A stretch of 64,000 nucleotides of DNA from Pararge aegeria (GCF_905163445.1 NC_053180.1:14994701-15058700), one strand, 5' to 3'. Positions 14,001 through 29,000 are shown, numbered from the stretch's first letter. Numbers and translations are program-made. Notes: a model not told the origin generated them from the letters alone.

Positions 14001-17000
14001 CCCGCATACTATTGCTTTTTTTGTGGATACAGACAATCGCTTAAGCACATCTTCCATTACATCCTCAAAAAGGCTAAAATCACCTGAGGGGGGACGATAT
14101 ACACACACTATTATAAATCGCTCCAGCTCCACACAAGATAGTTCTACAGTGCGTTCAACAGAAAGACTAACTATGTCTTTTCGCTCCTTACAAGTTATAT
14201 TATTGTGTACAAAAATTAAGGACCCACCATGAATTGCAGTCCTTCTGAAGAACACACTTGACATTTTGAAATTCCTTAAGATAACTGCTGGATGTGCACC
14301 AGTGAGCCAATGCTCAGTAATACACAGAATGTGTATATTGAGTTTTTCCACAAACAGTTCTATTTCAATTTCTTTGCCGGTTAAGCTCTGTATATTTTGA
14401 TGTACAATGTTCATATTGGAGAGCTTCTCCATTGTCTGGCTATCTAGTTTAAATAATTATAAGAAATTTTCTTAGTACTTGAACAAGTACTTGGGTCATT
14501 ATCAGAAATATTGGTACCTAAAGTACAATTTGTAAAGTTGTCAATAGACTTAGTTACAACACTTGTAACTGTATCATTTAAATTGTAAGCTAATAATGAG
14601 GCTATATGTTGCTTACATTTTTTTGACAGATAAAAAGTATCCCTAGTCAATAACAGTGGTGAAATAAATTTATTCACATCAAAATAAAAACTGCCTCACT
14701 ATGACGGCATGTCAAGTTATAAATTAATAAATTTAAATTATAAATTTGCTTATTTCGCTTAGAACTAAGTGTGCCACAGTACGGAAAGGCACACATAACA
14801 AATCTACATTTAGATTTTTCATGCAAAGCCAGCAATTTTTCTACACATCTTATAATTTGTGTCTTTTTTACATTTAAGCTGTCTCCTAACAAAAATATAA
14901 CATTTTTATTTACATCTAAACTGTCTATGTTCAAACTATCAATAAGATAGTCTAAATTAGCCCCCGGTGAACATCTATTAGTCACTGAGTGATCTAGGTA
15001 ACAGTTCATAATAGGACCAAAACCTTTACCTAGCTTGTCTGAAATTACTAAAGTGTGTTTTTTATGCTTACTTGATAAATTATAATCTAAGGATGTAGTG
15101 ACAGGAATAATACTTTCACACTGCTCTTGGCAGGTCTCTAGCTTATTAGAGGACAAAATACTACTACTTAAGTCTAGGTTAGCCGTAGGTATATCTTGAG
15201 AACATTGACATTTATTTGCCAATGACTCAAAACGAGCCATATTGTAGGTACCTAGAGCTAACAACTCATCAGCTGCCAGAATTTGTTCATCAATCTGCTT
15301 TTTTGACAGCTCATATTTAATAGTCATAGTTTTAAGTGAGTCTTCCAGCTGTTGAATAACATCATTTAAGGTTTGGATTTCACTCTCATATTTTTCCCTG
15401 CTACTTTGAAAAGAAAGAGAAAAGGTATTTAACTTATTTAACAAAACTGAACGTTCTTTTCTTAGTATCAGGTTTTCACTGCTTTTCTTCTGGTTTTTTA
15501 CTAATTTTTGAGTTTTTCTTATTATTTTACTAATTCTAATGTATTTTTTTATTTTATTGTGGCTATTTAAAAAGGGGAGATCTATTTGAGGCTTGGTTTT
15601 TTTAACACAAGGGCTATCACAAGTCAGATCGATGCACACTGGCATTGTTGAGGATGAAGTAAGTAGTTCATCATACAAGTTATTTGTTGATTGCATTTCA
15701 ACATTTTGTAATTGTGACTGAAGGTCATCAATAGTTTTATGTGCGCTACATAATTCACCCTCCAACATAGTAATTCTTCCTAAAGCTTCATCATAAGTAG
15801 ATATGCATTGGTTAAAAGAATGCACTGCCTCCTGGAGTTGGTTGCGCTCCTCTAAGACCAGAGTGTGAGCGCTATGTAGCTCAGCTAGTTCACCCTTTAG
15901 CTGGGAGTTCTTGGCAATAATTGATCTCAGTTCCACTTCACTGTCATCTTGTTCCCTCATTAAATCAGCATTTAGTTGTTTCAGTGACTTTAGTTCACTG
16001 AGGGCATTTTTAAGTTTTAATTGCTCTTGCAATGCAGCCGCTCTTCTGGTTAGCATTGTTGGCACCATTTCATAGCACTTCGCCCTGAAACACAGCAAAC
16101 AATATATGTGAGTGAAGGAAATTAGATAACCTACAGAAGAAAGAGAAAAGGATCAAAAATATATGTATATATATTATGAAAAAGTTATAGGAAATAGAGA
16201 TAAATACTAAGGAATATTACAGATAGTATACTAGGAAATACAATAACATACTAATTAGGGATATCTTTAAGTGATAGAAATAGCAATTTTAGCAAAGAAA
16301 ACTTTGAATCACAACTTGTAAAATAAGGTTTATTTGGTTGTGTATTTTTGTCTGAGACAGTTTATTAAGTGGTGACAGTATTACAGCCTAATCAAATTAA
16401 CACATTTAATTACATGTAACATTAAGAAACTGAAGTTAGAATTAATTTTATTACTTAAATACTTTATTACTGCGTTTAGCATTATGCAAAAGCTATAGTA
16501 ACTCATAATTAAAACTTCCGGTCTTAATCTTGAACCTCATTGTTCGGAAAACTGTCGCAAACTTGCGCCAATTGCAGTCTAACCGGCGACACTACGTTGC
16601 AATTTGCTCCCTTCTTCAGTAAGTATTTAAAGTTCGCCTGGAATCTTCTCTTATAGAAAAAATGTCATCGCGCCAAGCGATCTGTGAAATTTTCAAGCTC
16701 TAAATAAATGTCATTCTTAAACTTCTAAATAATAAGAATTGTGATTTAATTAATAAAAAACTTATGTATTTATTTTTTAAAGGAACAATAACAATTCATT
16801 CACAATAGTAGTAGGAAATGTTTGATATTATCATTTATAGACGATGACACTATTTTACTAAAAAATGACCGATAAGTATTTTAAGAATACAATTTAAAAA
16901 CATTACAAACATACAATACAAATTTTAATAAAACACAACTTTTTTACAAATAGTTTCCAAATATAGTATTCATGAACAATGACTCTTACACTTGAATGGT

Positions 17001-20000
17001 TTGTAGTTTTATTTTCCAATACAATTTGCGTTGATTTCCATAGGATCGCCGCATTAGATTCTTACTTAGTAACATTGGGACCACCCCTATCGTACTATTT
17101 TTCAATACATTTTAAAATGGGGCGACGGTTGACAGACAATTATGTGAACAAACATAAAAATATATATATACATAATTTTACGAACGACGGTATATATGAA
17201 GTAACTCAAAGTAGTACCTAAAGTCAAACATACAACACAGAACCTCCTCTGTCAGTTAAAAACGTAATAAGGTTTTAATATTGAAACTAAACGATACAAG
17301 AGAAAACCAATTCACTTTTTCTTCGACTTGGATTACTCAGCACTCACTGGCTATCAACTTGAGATAAGTATAGAAATTCGCAAGGAAAACTTATGTATGC
17401 CATTGATATACAAAAAATTAACATTGAATTTTGAAATTTAAGCTTACCAGTTTGCTTTCAGTATTATTTATTGTATCTACCTACTAAACATGGCAAAGCA
17501 TCCACTAAGAAAATCGTTGTAATAGAGATAATTTAAAGAAGATAGCAAGCCGATTTGAGTATTTTTCATCGCTGTTACATACAATTCGCATCACTGTAAA
17601 AAAGAATTCATTTTAGAATTTCAATAATACATACGAGACATCCTACTATTTCAATAGTTTGTATGAAATAAACCACAAGTATAACAGTAGTCCTTCGCAT
17701 ATACTAGATGTGCCCTGCGTCTTCGCCCGAGTTAATTACGGGTCGCTGCGTACTGCTACATAAATAAATCAGATACCAAACGTAAAGTTTTTTCAATCGC
17801 ACTGAAAGTACCGAATGTACAAACCTATGATATTAAGTACAGATAATATTTTAACATATTTAAATAAACGACTGAGGTGGACGTAAACAATGCAAATCGC
17901 GAGTGCTCGTCCCAAGGCCCTACTCCCGTTTTTAAAATACTTTGAGTTCCCTACATATGTAAATGCCTGCATTAATAATGTTTATTGACGTGACAACGTC
18001 TTATAATTTGATGGAGCCGGCTGCACGAAAAAACATGACGTATGCGGCGTTACCTCGCTCTGAGGCGTTCCGTTCAAGGCTTGAAGTGCAAACAAGAGCG
18101 CGGAACGAGCGACAAAGAGGCACAGTCGGTCTCCGCGTTCGACATCGGTCTCTCTCCTTCTTGAGTGAGCGATGCGTCCGCGTGGACAGCTTCTATACAA
18201 TAATACATTTACATGTTTCCGGCAAGGATGAAGTGCAGGGAAAAGTGAATGTGGTGTCAATTGTTTAAAGCAACGATAATATCTATCAAACAAATAAAAT
18301 TAAAATTTTCTTTTGAAAAATGCAATCATTCCAGCAGTATTTTCTTACGACGTTGTTACGTTCAAATATCGTCAGTAAGCCGACTTTACAGACAACCAAT
18401 TTTATTTTATTTTATTAATTATCGTCTCAAGTGAGAGGTTTGCTGCTGTCTGCTGAGGATTTCTCCAATCATATTCCTCAGATCTACATGAAATTTTAGT
18501 AAAACTAAACTAATAGTATAGCCTATCCAGTACATAAATAATTATATAAATCGGTTATCATTCAAATGATGTTAGTTTCATCCCCTCTCCCAAAGGAACT
18601 GAACTGAATTTCGGCATAAAAAGTATCCTATGTTCTACCTCGTAGTATGACCTCAAATCGTTCGAAGTTTAATTTGAATTTATTCAGTAGTTTCAGCCTG
18701 ATGCGCGGCCCAGATAGGTACAGAAAGACAGACGTTACAGTTTTATCATAAGTATAAGTAAATAAAGATAGGGGAGTTATGCATAGACATTATATTTTCG
18801 ATACTTTACTAAGAGTTTGTGGATTCTTATTTTTTTATCAATGTAATACGTAGTAAGTAATAAAGGCACTGGAAAGATTTAATCTTTTAATCAAACAGTC
18901 AATGGGGTCGCGTGAATAAGCACAGATTTAATCTCGACTTTGTTTCAACGTATTATTAACCTTATATCTTGCCTATTCATGTTTTACGAGATTAAGGTGC
19001 AGGTTTTACGAGGTTTTTTCTTACTTTATTATTCACTTACTGTTTTAAGGTTCGGTACAAAAATGGTAAAAAAACCCGTCTAATCATCTCGTCTGTATGT
19101 CTTACGATTGAATTAAATATCTGTTTACTAGAAACTGTAATTTGCAAGAGTAATATATTAATACTTGTGTCTAACTTTGGTAACAATTTAAGAAACATAT
19201 CATATCATTTTCATTTTTGGAGCCTAAACTGGCAATAAAAGTTTTAAAATAGGGTTATAAGAGTAAAGAGCACATCATAATAATCAAGAAAGTGCTTCAT
19301 TTATTTGAACATATAATTTGTGAGTAATCATTAATAAACTACAATATCCCGTCCCATTTTGGAAAAGTATTTTAAGAAAATCAAAAAATTAATTAGTGCA
19401 ATGCGTTTTTGTTTGGGAAATCACCGACTTGCTTTCGATCACAAATGATTAATACGACTCCTGATATACCGAACCCTCGGCGTATTAGTATACTCCTGTA
19501 TTTTAATTATTCCAATACCTTTTTAAGTATTCATAGTGCCTATTTTACCTTGCCATAAAAGTTTTACGTGCTTTACGATACGACGTACGATGTTTTACGT
19601 TATTTTATAAGGCCTTAAACCTTGTAAGGCATATTTGCCTACTTTTTCCCATGATTTTATTAGTTTCGATAACCCTTGTAGAGTAGTTATAGTAGTGTGT
19701 GTACTTGCATCATAAGCAAAATATACTTGGTCTTGTTTTAACAATGCATTGTTGATTACCATTCATGTTAAGCACAAAGTTATATAACAGCTTATATATT
19801 TTACTCATTATTATACTACCTACTCCAATACCTACTTTAATATATATCTTTCTCTTTCTCTGCTCGGTATATTTTTATTTACGCAAAATATGCTTTTACT
19901 TAGCAAACGAACTATTATAATTTTGGTTACCTACCCATATGCTCTTCGTAGTTGTTATCAAACAATGAAAAGTGTTTTTACCTACACTTTGAGGAAATAT

Positions 20001-23000
20001 TAATTTTATTAATCAGAAATTATAGACTTGTAGTCTACAACTTCTTTGAAACTTTTATTTTACCAACTAAATTAGTATAAAAGTTTAAAAACTCATTGTT
20101 TACGAACACACTTTACGAATAACTAGTTTCTCAAATCATAACAATTCAATCAAATGACAAAAAATGATAAAACTAAGAAAAAGCTGGTAACTTATTCAAT
20201 CAGTGACAAAAAAAGGTGACCGGTAGGCGGTAAAGTAAGTAATACAAGAGAAAACCAATTTCGTCTCATCCCAACTAAGATTGCTCAGTGCCAGTCTCAC
20301 TGGTTATCGACTTAGGGGTATTACTAAAAGGCACAAGAAAAACACCCTTAAAGCCACTAGGAAAATAACGATATTGGGTCACACTGTTGACAAACGGCTC
20401 GACATATTCTTGTATAAAACCAGATGAAGTTACAGTTTTATAAAAAATCTTACAAGGCCAGGCCTTCCTTAACATAATGTTAAGGAATTAGGTATTAAAC
20501 ATGAAATAACGCGAATTTTTTGGCCTAATTGGACGCTCTATAGAGGTAAGTCAAAACGAGAAAGCAATATTAGAATGACAAGAATTTTCTTCTGGTGTTA
20601 ACATCTAATTCTAGGTTGCCTGGCAGATATGTCTATTAAGCTATAAGACCGCCTTTTGTATACTACTTCTTTCTTCATGTTTCTTTTAGGAATTTTTCAT
20701 GTGGTGTAGAAATGAAGTGCTATAATAATAATGTTTTTTAATACAAATAACATTTCAAATAGTTAATTGGATTTCAGTATAACATTACATTTCCGGCAAG
20801 CCGTACTTTTCCTTTAGAAAATAGGTCTAGTAATAAGGCATTGTCGAACGAGTGGAAAGAAATACTATTGCATTAAAACATCTGCTTCATCAAGGGAAAC
20901 TATGCTACGTCCCATATTTAATACGTGCTTACTTGCGTAATAGTTACTAATTTACGTTTGGCAGCGGAATCTCTGCCTTACATCCCCTGCCCCGCCGTTA
21001 CTTTAACCGTTGCTAGGCCCAGGAACAGCGAGGCCACTGTGGTCTAGGGGCTGTAGCTTTTTTGTACTTCCCATCAAAGCTATGTCCAATAATATAATGA
21101 CCATGCATGGCAGGCAGGTTAGTGATCGCCGATCTTGACCGCTCGCACCGATGTCACTGCTGCCCGGCACCAGTCTCTGCCATTTGTTGAGTCTAAATCT
21201 TCGTCGGTACAAGTCAGCGTGCGCAGCGCAGCGTGCACAGCAGCGTGTACAACGAGCAATTTGGGTGGCTGACTCGTACTAGCCTCACCATTTACACCCC
21301 ATCAGCGTACCTGTATTAATACTACTTTTGGATTATGTATTTTTATGTCATATTTGCCCAATAATGCGAAAGTTTGATTTAAGCAAGTTTAATTTAAGCA
21401 ATGTTGTCGCACTTCTGGTTACCGTTGTTCCGAACGGAAACGGTGACACGGTGGTTTGGTGATAATAAATGTGAATAACACATGACGTAGTCTCTTTTAG
21501 CAATTTAATAATCGCATGCTTTAAACGGTGAAGGAAAACATCGTGAGGAAACTTGCATGCCTAAAAGTTCTCCATAATGTTCTCAACGACGTGTGAAGTC
21601 TACCCACCCGCACTTGGCCAGCGTGGTACATTACGGCCTCAATACTTCTCATGCTGAGAGAAGACCTTTGCCCAGTAGTGGACCGGTAATGGTTGATGAT
21701 GATGATGATGATTATGATGATGATGATGATGATGGTGATGATGTAGATGATGATGATGATGGTGATGATAATGAATATGAAGATGATGATCTCATGTTTC
21801 CTGCAGTTTCTGTGATAATTTTATCGGCTGAGTGTGTGCTGAAAGAACTGGTGACAAGACAAAAAGTTTTTGTATGACTAGGTATGTGCTAAATCAGTTT
21901 GAAAATAAATATTGAGAAGGTCGCGAGAATACGCTTCGGTTTAATCCAAAATTTGTTTGAGGGTATTATTCACTTTCTATCTTGCGCTTATACGTGCTTC
22001 ACGATATTAAAGTACGCGTTTTATGAGATTTTTTTTCTTTGTTTATTATTCCACCTTGTTTCAAATACTTTATGGAGGTCTTGTTTATTTTAATACTTTA
22101 CTTGTTCTGCATAATAAAGGACTATTATGGTTGAATTTAAGAACGTTGAACCTTCTATTTTTATTCCAACGGAGTCCTTTGATTGACATTTATAAAATTA
22201 GGAGCGATATTAACTATTTTTTTAGGTATTTTATGTGCGAAGTGATTTTTAATCACTTAATAATGTTATATAACTGAGAAACGAACTTACCGTGTTGACA
22301 GTTTTTATCTCCGGTTTGTGGAAAAGGTATCTTCTCAACTTTATCCCTCAAATAGCTGTTGCCTGCATTCTTCGTCCGCTTCAATTGCGGTCTTGTCAAA
22401 TCCCGTAGAAAACGTTTGTTTTTCTGGTATAAAAAGTACTCTATGTTACACTCAGTTTTTTCAACTAACTTTTTGCTAAAAAATTACTAGTAAGTTGGAG
22501 GCTTAGTAAGGGCGTAAAGTTATTACAAACACACTTACGTATTTACAACATTAGTATGGATTAATTTATTTAACTATTGAAAACTAACCAGCCCAAAATT
22601 ATCTACTTGTAAAACAGCTGTAAACATATTCCCCGAAATTGAAGGCAGAATTTAGTAATCTGGATGTTCTAGTTAAATAAATAAACCTAGTTATTACCAA
22701 TAAGGTGCCGCTCTTAATATCATGATAAACGTAGGGCAGGTTTCTTATACTTTGTTGGGTTGGTGTGATGGGGCGATAATAATAATAACTTTCTGTTTCC
22801 ATGTGGTTTATTCAGCTTACATTGCGTAGCGGGTTCCCCCAGTGGTCGCTTGGTAGGGATTGGATACGCGTCCTGCCTTCGTTTACAAGGCTACGCGTCA
22901 CTGCTTCAAGAAATCCCGGGATCGCTATCCCCAGCAGAACCTCAAAATCAGTTCCATGATTTATAAGTTATCACTCACACTAGATTTGTAAAAAAAAACT

Positions 23001-26000
23001 GTTAAAAACAGCATAAAAATATATTAGTACGTACACTACGTGAATTTATCGGTTGCTTGCAACTTCATCTGTGTGGAATTCATGATTTCCCGTAAGTTTG
23101 GAAAGTTCCCTGAGATGCCTATGCCCTTCTCCAGAGAGAAAGCTACAGGAAAATTTACAATTGCCTTATGATCAGTTGCTAGTTTATTGGATTATGGCTA
23201 CTCGGTAAAGAAATGTGCAATAAAGAGTAGATAGTATTTGACTCTTTTATAGCTTATATAAGTAAAGCTGCAGTATACAAAAAGTTCCAAAATTACTTCT
23301 CACAAAAGCATCATAATATAAGCAATTTCGTAATAAAGAGGTGTACTTCTGGCAAGGTCATTAATCTTCGGTGTAGGCGGCGAAAGATTAATTAGAAATA
23401 TTTATCGAAAGCTCTAAATCTTTTTGGCTGTTCCCTGGATTGGACAAATCAATTAATCAATACAAATATAGAACATTACCTATGTGTTGCATGATGTGAA
23501 ATATTTTCTCCGCATGCTATGATTCATCATTTGATTGTAAACAACAAAGAAATTATTTGTAGCTCACTAATATTGTTGCGTTAATTCAATATACAACGAA
23601 TGAGGGGAAAGAATTGTTTAAATGCAATATAACACATTAGTATGAATATTGAAAACTTCTATAGTAATATGCTTTCTTTATGTATATAATTATGTTTGAA
23701 ATGTATTTAGCTTACTGAACTATGTTTAGGAGCTCGGGTAAAGGGTAATAATGAAGTCACTTCATTTGTTATAACTCTCTTCAATCTGCGTGTTCGCCGT
23801 ATGTACATCGCAGTGTACCGATTGCAACTCTCGTGTAAAAATATAAAATTTTCCACTACCCACCAGACAAAATTCCAAAGAGCTAAACTATTGTCTGGTA
23901 GGTTCTGAAAATTAACTATATTTCTAGCTCAAACCGAGAATCGAACCAGGATATTGTAATTTACACTGAACATGTTGATAACTATACAAAAGGTGCAATC
24001 AAAGCAAACGTCGTTGCACCAAATCGGGTATTACCGGAAAACACAAATAAAATGACATTTTCTTTAAATGAATCCTAGCTAGATCGATTTATCGCCCCCG
24101 AAACAACCGTATACAAAATTTCATGAAGATCGTTGGAGCCGATTCCGAGATCCCAATTATATATAAACAAGAATTGCTCGTTTTAAGATATAAGATAATA
24201 TTTTGACAATAAACTTCAATATATACATTATCGCATCAAGCGGTGATAGCCTAGTGGGTAAGGCTTCGGCTATTCCTTCGTGGAGACCGAGTTCGAGCCA
24301 CGGTACTCACCACTAACTTTTCGGAGTTATGCGCGTTTTTAATTTAAGCTTGATAAATTTTTACTATTAAAATAAACGGCCACGGCCGGACGACTCGCTG
24401 TATCAGCAACAGGAGTGTTGCGCTATGCATGTGTCACTACATATGTAGCTAACTTTAAGTGATTTACTGTTTATTATCCTCTAGATGTGAAGATCTTAAA
24501 AAAACAAAAATGTAACCACCCTGAGAACAATGTTAAAAATTATATAAGGAAAAGGAATGATGTCAATCGCTTTATCACGTATAGCATATATATATAGTAA
24601 GCATCAAATAACGAGCTTCTTTTAGTTTAATAAAAGACTGGCCAGCCTTAGTTATCCGCTACTTAGTATTTCATTGTTCTTACTGACAGTGCAAACTTAA
24701 TTTGGATATAAAATGTTCATAAAACTCTGCTCATTTAACTCGAGGTATTTTTTTGTGCAGAAGCAAAAGCAAAAGTCCTCGGACCCGCAGACCTGTATGT
24801 AAAGACTGGCAGCCTGCTATCTCTCACATGTATCCTGAGTCAGGGCCCACACGACTTGGGGACAATATTTTGGTATAAGGGTAAGTCATGCAATTGAATT
24901 TATAAAGTAAACCAAATCTTATTTTACTTTTGCTTTACCATTAAACCATTTTCTGTTTCATTGCTAAGGTAATTTTTCAAAAATCCTTTTGTAGCAACAG
25001 CCATTAGTCTCAAATCCTTTAACGGTAAATGTCTATGCTCTAATCAGTTCGACCTAATTCACATTTTAGATCTCTTTCCCAGTTAAAACAAAAGAGAAAC
25101 TTATGAACTGGCAATCCAAGCTATTTTTTTAAATTTTATAAACGTAGTTTTTAGACTGACGTAGTTAAAATAGTATAATTTATTTTAATTCATTTAATTG
25201 TTTTAATATATCTCAAATATTATTTAGTAGTTCAAAAGTTAAATTATTTTCACGAGTTGAAAAAATATCATTTCTATATTTCATTAGCGAACCACAGAAA
25301 AACGTTTCGGGCAATAAAAATAAGTCTAATAACATTTTTCTTTCCAAACGGATCCAATTATCTGTACCAAATAACTTTTTATCAAAAAAATAATGTGCAC
25401 TAATTGCTTCGGCCCACTTTCTATTTCAGAGAATCTTTTCCGCTAGCACGTAACCCTTTTAAATTTATTCGATTGCGGCAATCCAATTTCGAACTACTAT
25501 AATCTATTTTTATACCATTTAACAAAACCGTTTTTTGGTCATTAATTTTATACGAACACGAATCTTCTGGCACAATGCCGGTTTCTACTTATGTCGTTAT
25601 AGATGGATAAGAAGTTTGATAATTTTAAGTAGATATTAAATAAATCGTAAGAACTTTTGAGAAGTAACATGAATAAATACCATTAAATTTGTGTTCCATT
25701 TGAAAAATATTTCTTTGATCTTTTACCTTGACTCGTTTACCTGAAATAGTATTTTTTTACTGTAACTAAGACTTACTTTATTTCTTGAATTGCACAGAAT
25801 TCAATATACCACAATGTTCATCCATTTAATACTTTTATAAGGGGTGAATTTAAAGCATTAATTGTTACAGAACACGTATCATCTGGCATATTGCCTATTT
25901 GTTACTATCGGTGTAAAAGTGTACCGTTCTGGTAGTTATGTCCCTTTATCCGTTCTCTATTACTCTTTAACCAGACTGAACAATTTTTCAATTGTCTGCC

Positions 26001-29000
26001 ATATTTCCGATTCGATAACTTTCCCATTACAGTCGCGGCGTTTTAAGTGCATTTAAACTGTTCGGTTTATGAGCGAGCTTGCACTGGAACAATAAAATAT
26101 TGCTATATTAAGCGTTTCCAATTTTAGCATTTGTGTTAATTATTTTGGTTAATTTTTATAGATATTATAATTCTTATTTTACTTCGTCAACATGAACTTC
26201 ATTAATTTATTATGTAACGTTAAATGGGCTATCGTCCCTTTAGCAAAATTATGTCTCGATGTCCGCCTTTACGTCGGGATTTCCATCAAATTCTGTTAGC
26301 CAATATCTGACTATTTAATTACAACTTGTCATTTAAGATACGCGACAGGTCACTCAAGAGAAATTGGGTAAAGTAACCAAAGTCAAAACCAACGGGATTT
26401 GACCAAGCGATAACTGGCATTTATCTGTTCATCTACTGATATAAAACTTTTTGGATCTCTAGACTTGTGCCTCTTACTTCTTGCGCCTGCTTACTAAAAC
26501 CAAAAAAACAGCCAAAAAATATCAGCGTAAAATGTACATAAAATAATAAAATTCCACAGTATAAAGTTTGATAAGAATAGCGCGAGATAATGATTATTAT
26601 TTAAATGTTATATATAATTGGTACCCGAACTCAGACGAATGAGGAGGAATGAAAATTCCTTCTCGTGCTGGAATTAGTTATTAGCACGACGAGGAGTAGT
26701 TTTATGTAGTAGTATGCTTTATTTTCTCTTCCAGCTGTTTTTCAAACGAGGCATTTCTGGGATAACTTGTTGATATTAAAGTATCTAAGCCACGAGCTCG
26801 ATCTCGCCGTTGTATCCCGTCACTTGACGCTACCGTGTTTAGCCGTACCGTGTTTATGGCAAACCTTTAAAAATGTAGATTGTTTATCGTTGAGTTATTA
26901 AGTAGGTTTTCTGTATAAAATGAAACAAAATTGAGAACATGAGTGTAACATTGGGGAAATTTCACAGGATCAAAATTAATAGAATATAAGGAAGTGGAGG
27001 CAAATGAAGTAGTTGAAGAGCCGAGAATTCGCTTGAAGACAGAGTGGACGGAGCAACTAACGTCAAGATTAACGATCGACAAGCTTCTGCCCACTGACAG
27101 CGGGAATTATAGCTGCGTGCCGACCATGGCTGAAGCCGCCTCCGTCAATGTACATGTTATAAACGGTAGAGTATCTTCGACGTATTATCTAATTTTTTTT
27201 TTATTTACTACGTAGGCATTTATTGTTGTGCCATTTTAGCAGGAACGTTATTCACCGATGTTATATCGTATTCCGAAGTATTGGAATGTATAATAATCAT
27301 GCATGCGTATAAATGCTGCGTAGTACTGGTAGAGTATTTAGTAGTAAAAGTTTTGTAAGTGGATAAAAAAATAAAGAGAATTCTTGCTGTTGAAGTAACT
27401 ACTACGGTATAGTTATGGTTCCACTATCATCAGCCTGCAACTTCGTATGCGTTTTGAGAGAGAACTAAAAATGTGAGGATAGTAAAAAATAATAATACAG
27501 CAATGATAATAGTGCGGTAGTTGATATAGCCAATCACCATTCTACATTTTAGCCAAGTCGGTTCAGCCTTCGTGGTGTAGAGGACCGACCAAAAATCCGA
27601 GCACACAAAATTACTCGTTTTGTTTTGAATATTTATTACATGGATTTATATGGCCTAGCTTTTGGCCTATTAGATATTTGATATCACACTACCTTTAATA
27701 TACTCCTCACTTGTATTTTGAAATTACTAAGATTGCTTTTAAAGGGTTACTACAAATATGATAGATTACTCAATGTATTTGTGTAAGTAAATAGCACTTA
27801 AAACAAATCTACTTACGGCGTATCTTCAAAGGCATCAATACCTATTGTGAATAGGATGATAAATATGTACAGAAAAGTTACCTACACGAAAACTCGGTTT
27901 TTTGCCCGGACTTTGTATAAAGACTTATGTTCTTCGATGAGATTCAGGAAAAGTTTGTATAGATAATATAGTAGAGATATTATGGGAAAGCGGATTCCAG
28001 CTATGGAATATTATGGGCTTACGTGATAACTTAGTTTTTGTTAGCTTATTTCGGATAAAATAATAGTTATGAATGTAACATGGATTTTGTTTTGGTAGAA
28101 AATATATTATTATAGAGATGTTATTGCACAATACAACATTTTATTTAGTCGTAGCTGGTCGAAATCGAAATTTAAAATTGTTGTTTCGTGTACCGATATT
28201 AATCAACCTACATTACTTCAAAGCTCACTACTTTACCGCCATCCAAAATCTTACTCAATATTATAAGATTTAAACACGATTGGGTTTTATTGTTACCATG
28301 TCACAGTCTATAAATACTACTTATAAGTGCAATTAACACCCCAAATTATTTAACGTTTTAATTACAATATAATTTCTCTTTAATTGTTGATCGATGTCAA
28401 GTTATGAAGCGTGTCTAACCCCAAGCATGCATGACAACTTATAATATACCAATATCTCGATGGATGGAATAATGTCATCTACTCGTATATTCATCTATGA
28501 AGTCGTTGACTTGAGAGCCAAATTATAAATTCCCAGAAAGACCTGAGCCGAAATTCCTGTGCATCAAAAGTATAGTAAACTACCATACGTTAGAACTGGA
28601 AATTCAACGTGCTAAAATTTGTTCAATCAATTAATCAATAAATCAACAGTCCAATGCTGGACTAAGTCATCTCTCTACGGGTTCACCCATAATCACAACG
28701 TTCGGAAGACGGGTTGGTGATCGCAGAAGGTGCTAGTAGTAGTAGCACAGAGAATGCTGCCCTCTCTCCGTTTTATTCCCTAAGTCGCTTCTCAGCTAGA
28801 AAATTTAAATTTAAATGAAAAAAATGAAAGATTATAATAAAATAAATGGAGAAAATCCAAATGACTTCAAAATCTTTAACTTCATTGAAAGTTAAGTTTT
28901 AGTTTTCGTTCAGTCTTATTTAAAAAAAATCAAATTACAGGATCCTGGTAAATTTTTAGCTCTTTGTGAAGTTTCATTTAATTGGCCTTGATGAGCGAAA

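Larger units (their letters stand above)
11350..16098 (-). mobile_element. Nearly intact two-ORF non-LTR retrotransposon (CR1/Jockey group)
   Basis: The - strand carries ORF1 (to 14444), ORF2 (14432-11558) and a 3' UTR ending in cttgaaataaatgaattttg and ATTTTGA-type repeats at about 11350-11395. The 3' UTR segment 'accggtggtagagtcactac' through 'gcttgtattaggcctacttg' is shared with the truncated copy at 51755-51973. The 5' end is not defined; it lies at or beyond 16098. The gap between the ORF1 stop and ORF2 ATG is only 11 nt. Clade assignment within CR1/Jockey is an inference from the ORF1 esterase-like domain and RT motifs. Confidence 0.9.

Noticed and set aside
17963..18293. Open frames of 101 and 103 codons on opposite strands
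   Set aside because: They mirror each other in a CpG-rich block where stop codons are rare; no family motif.
21593..21877. Asp-rich 94-codon open frame
   Set aside because: It is a translated (GAT)n microsatellite at the end of a SINE.
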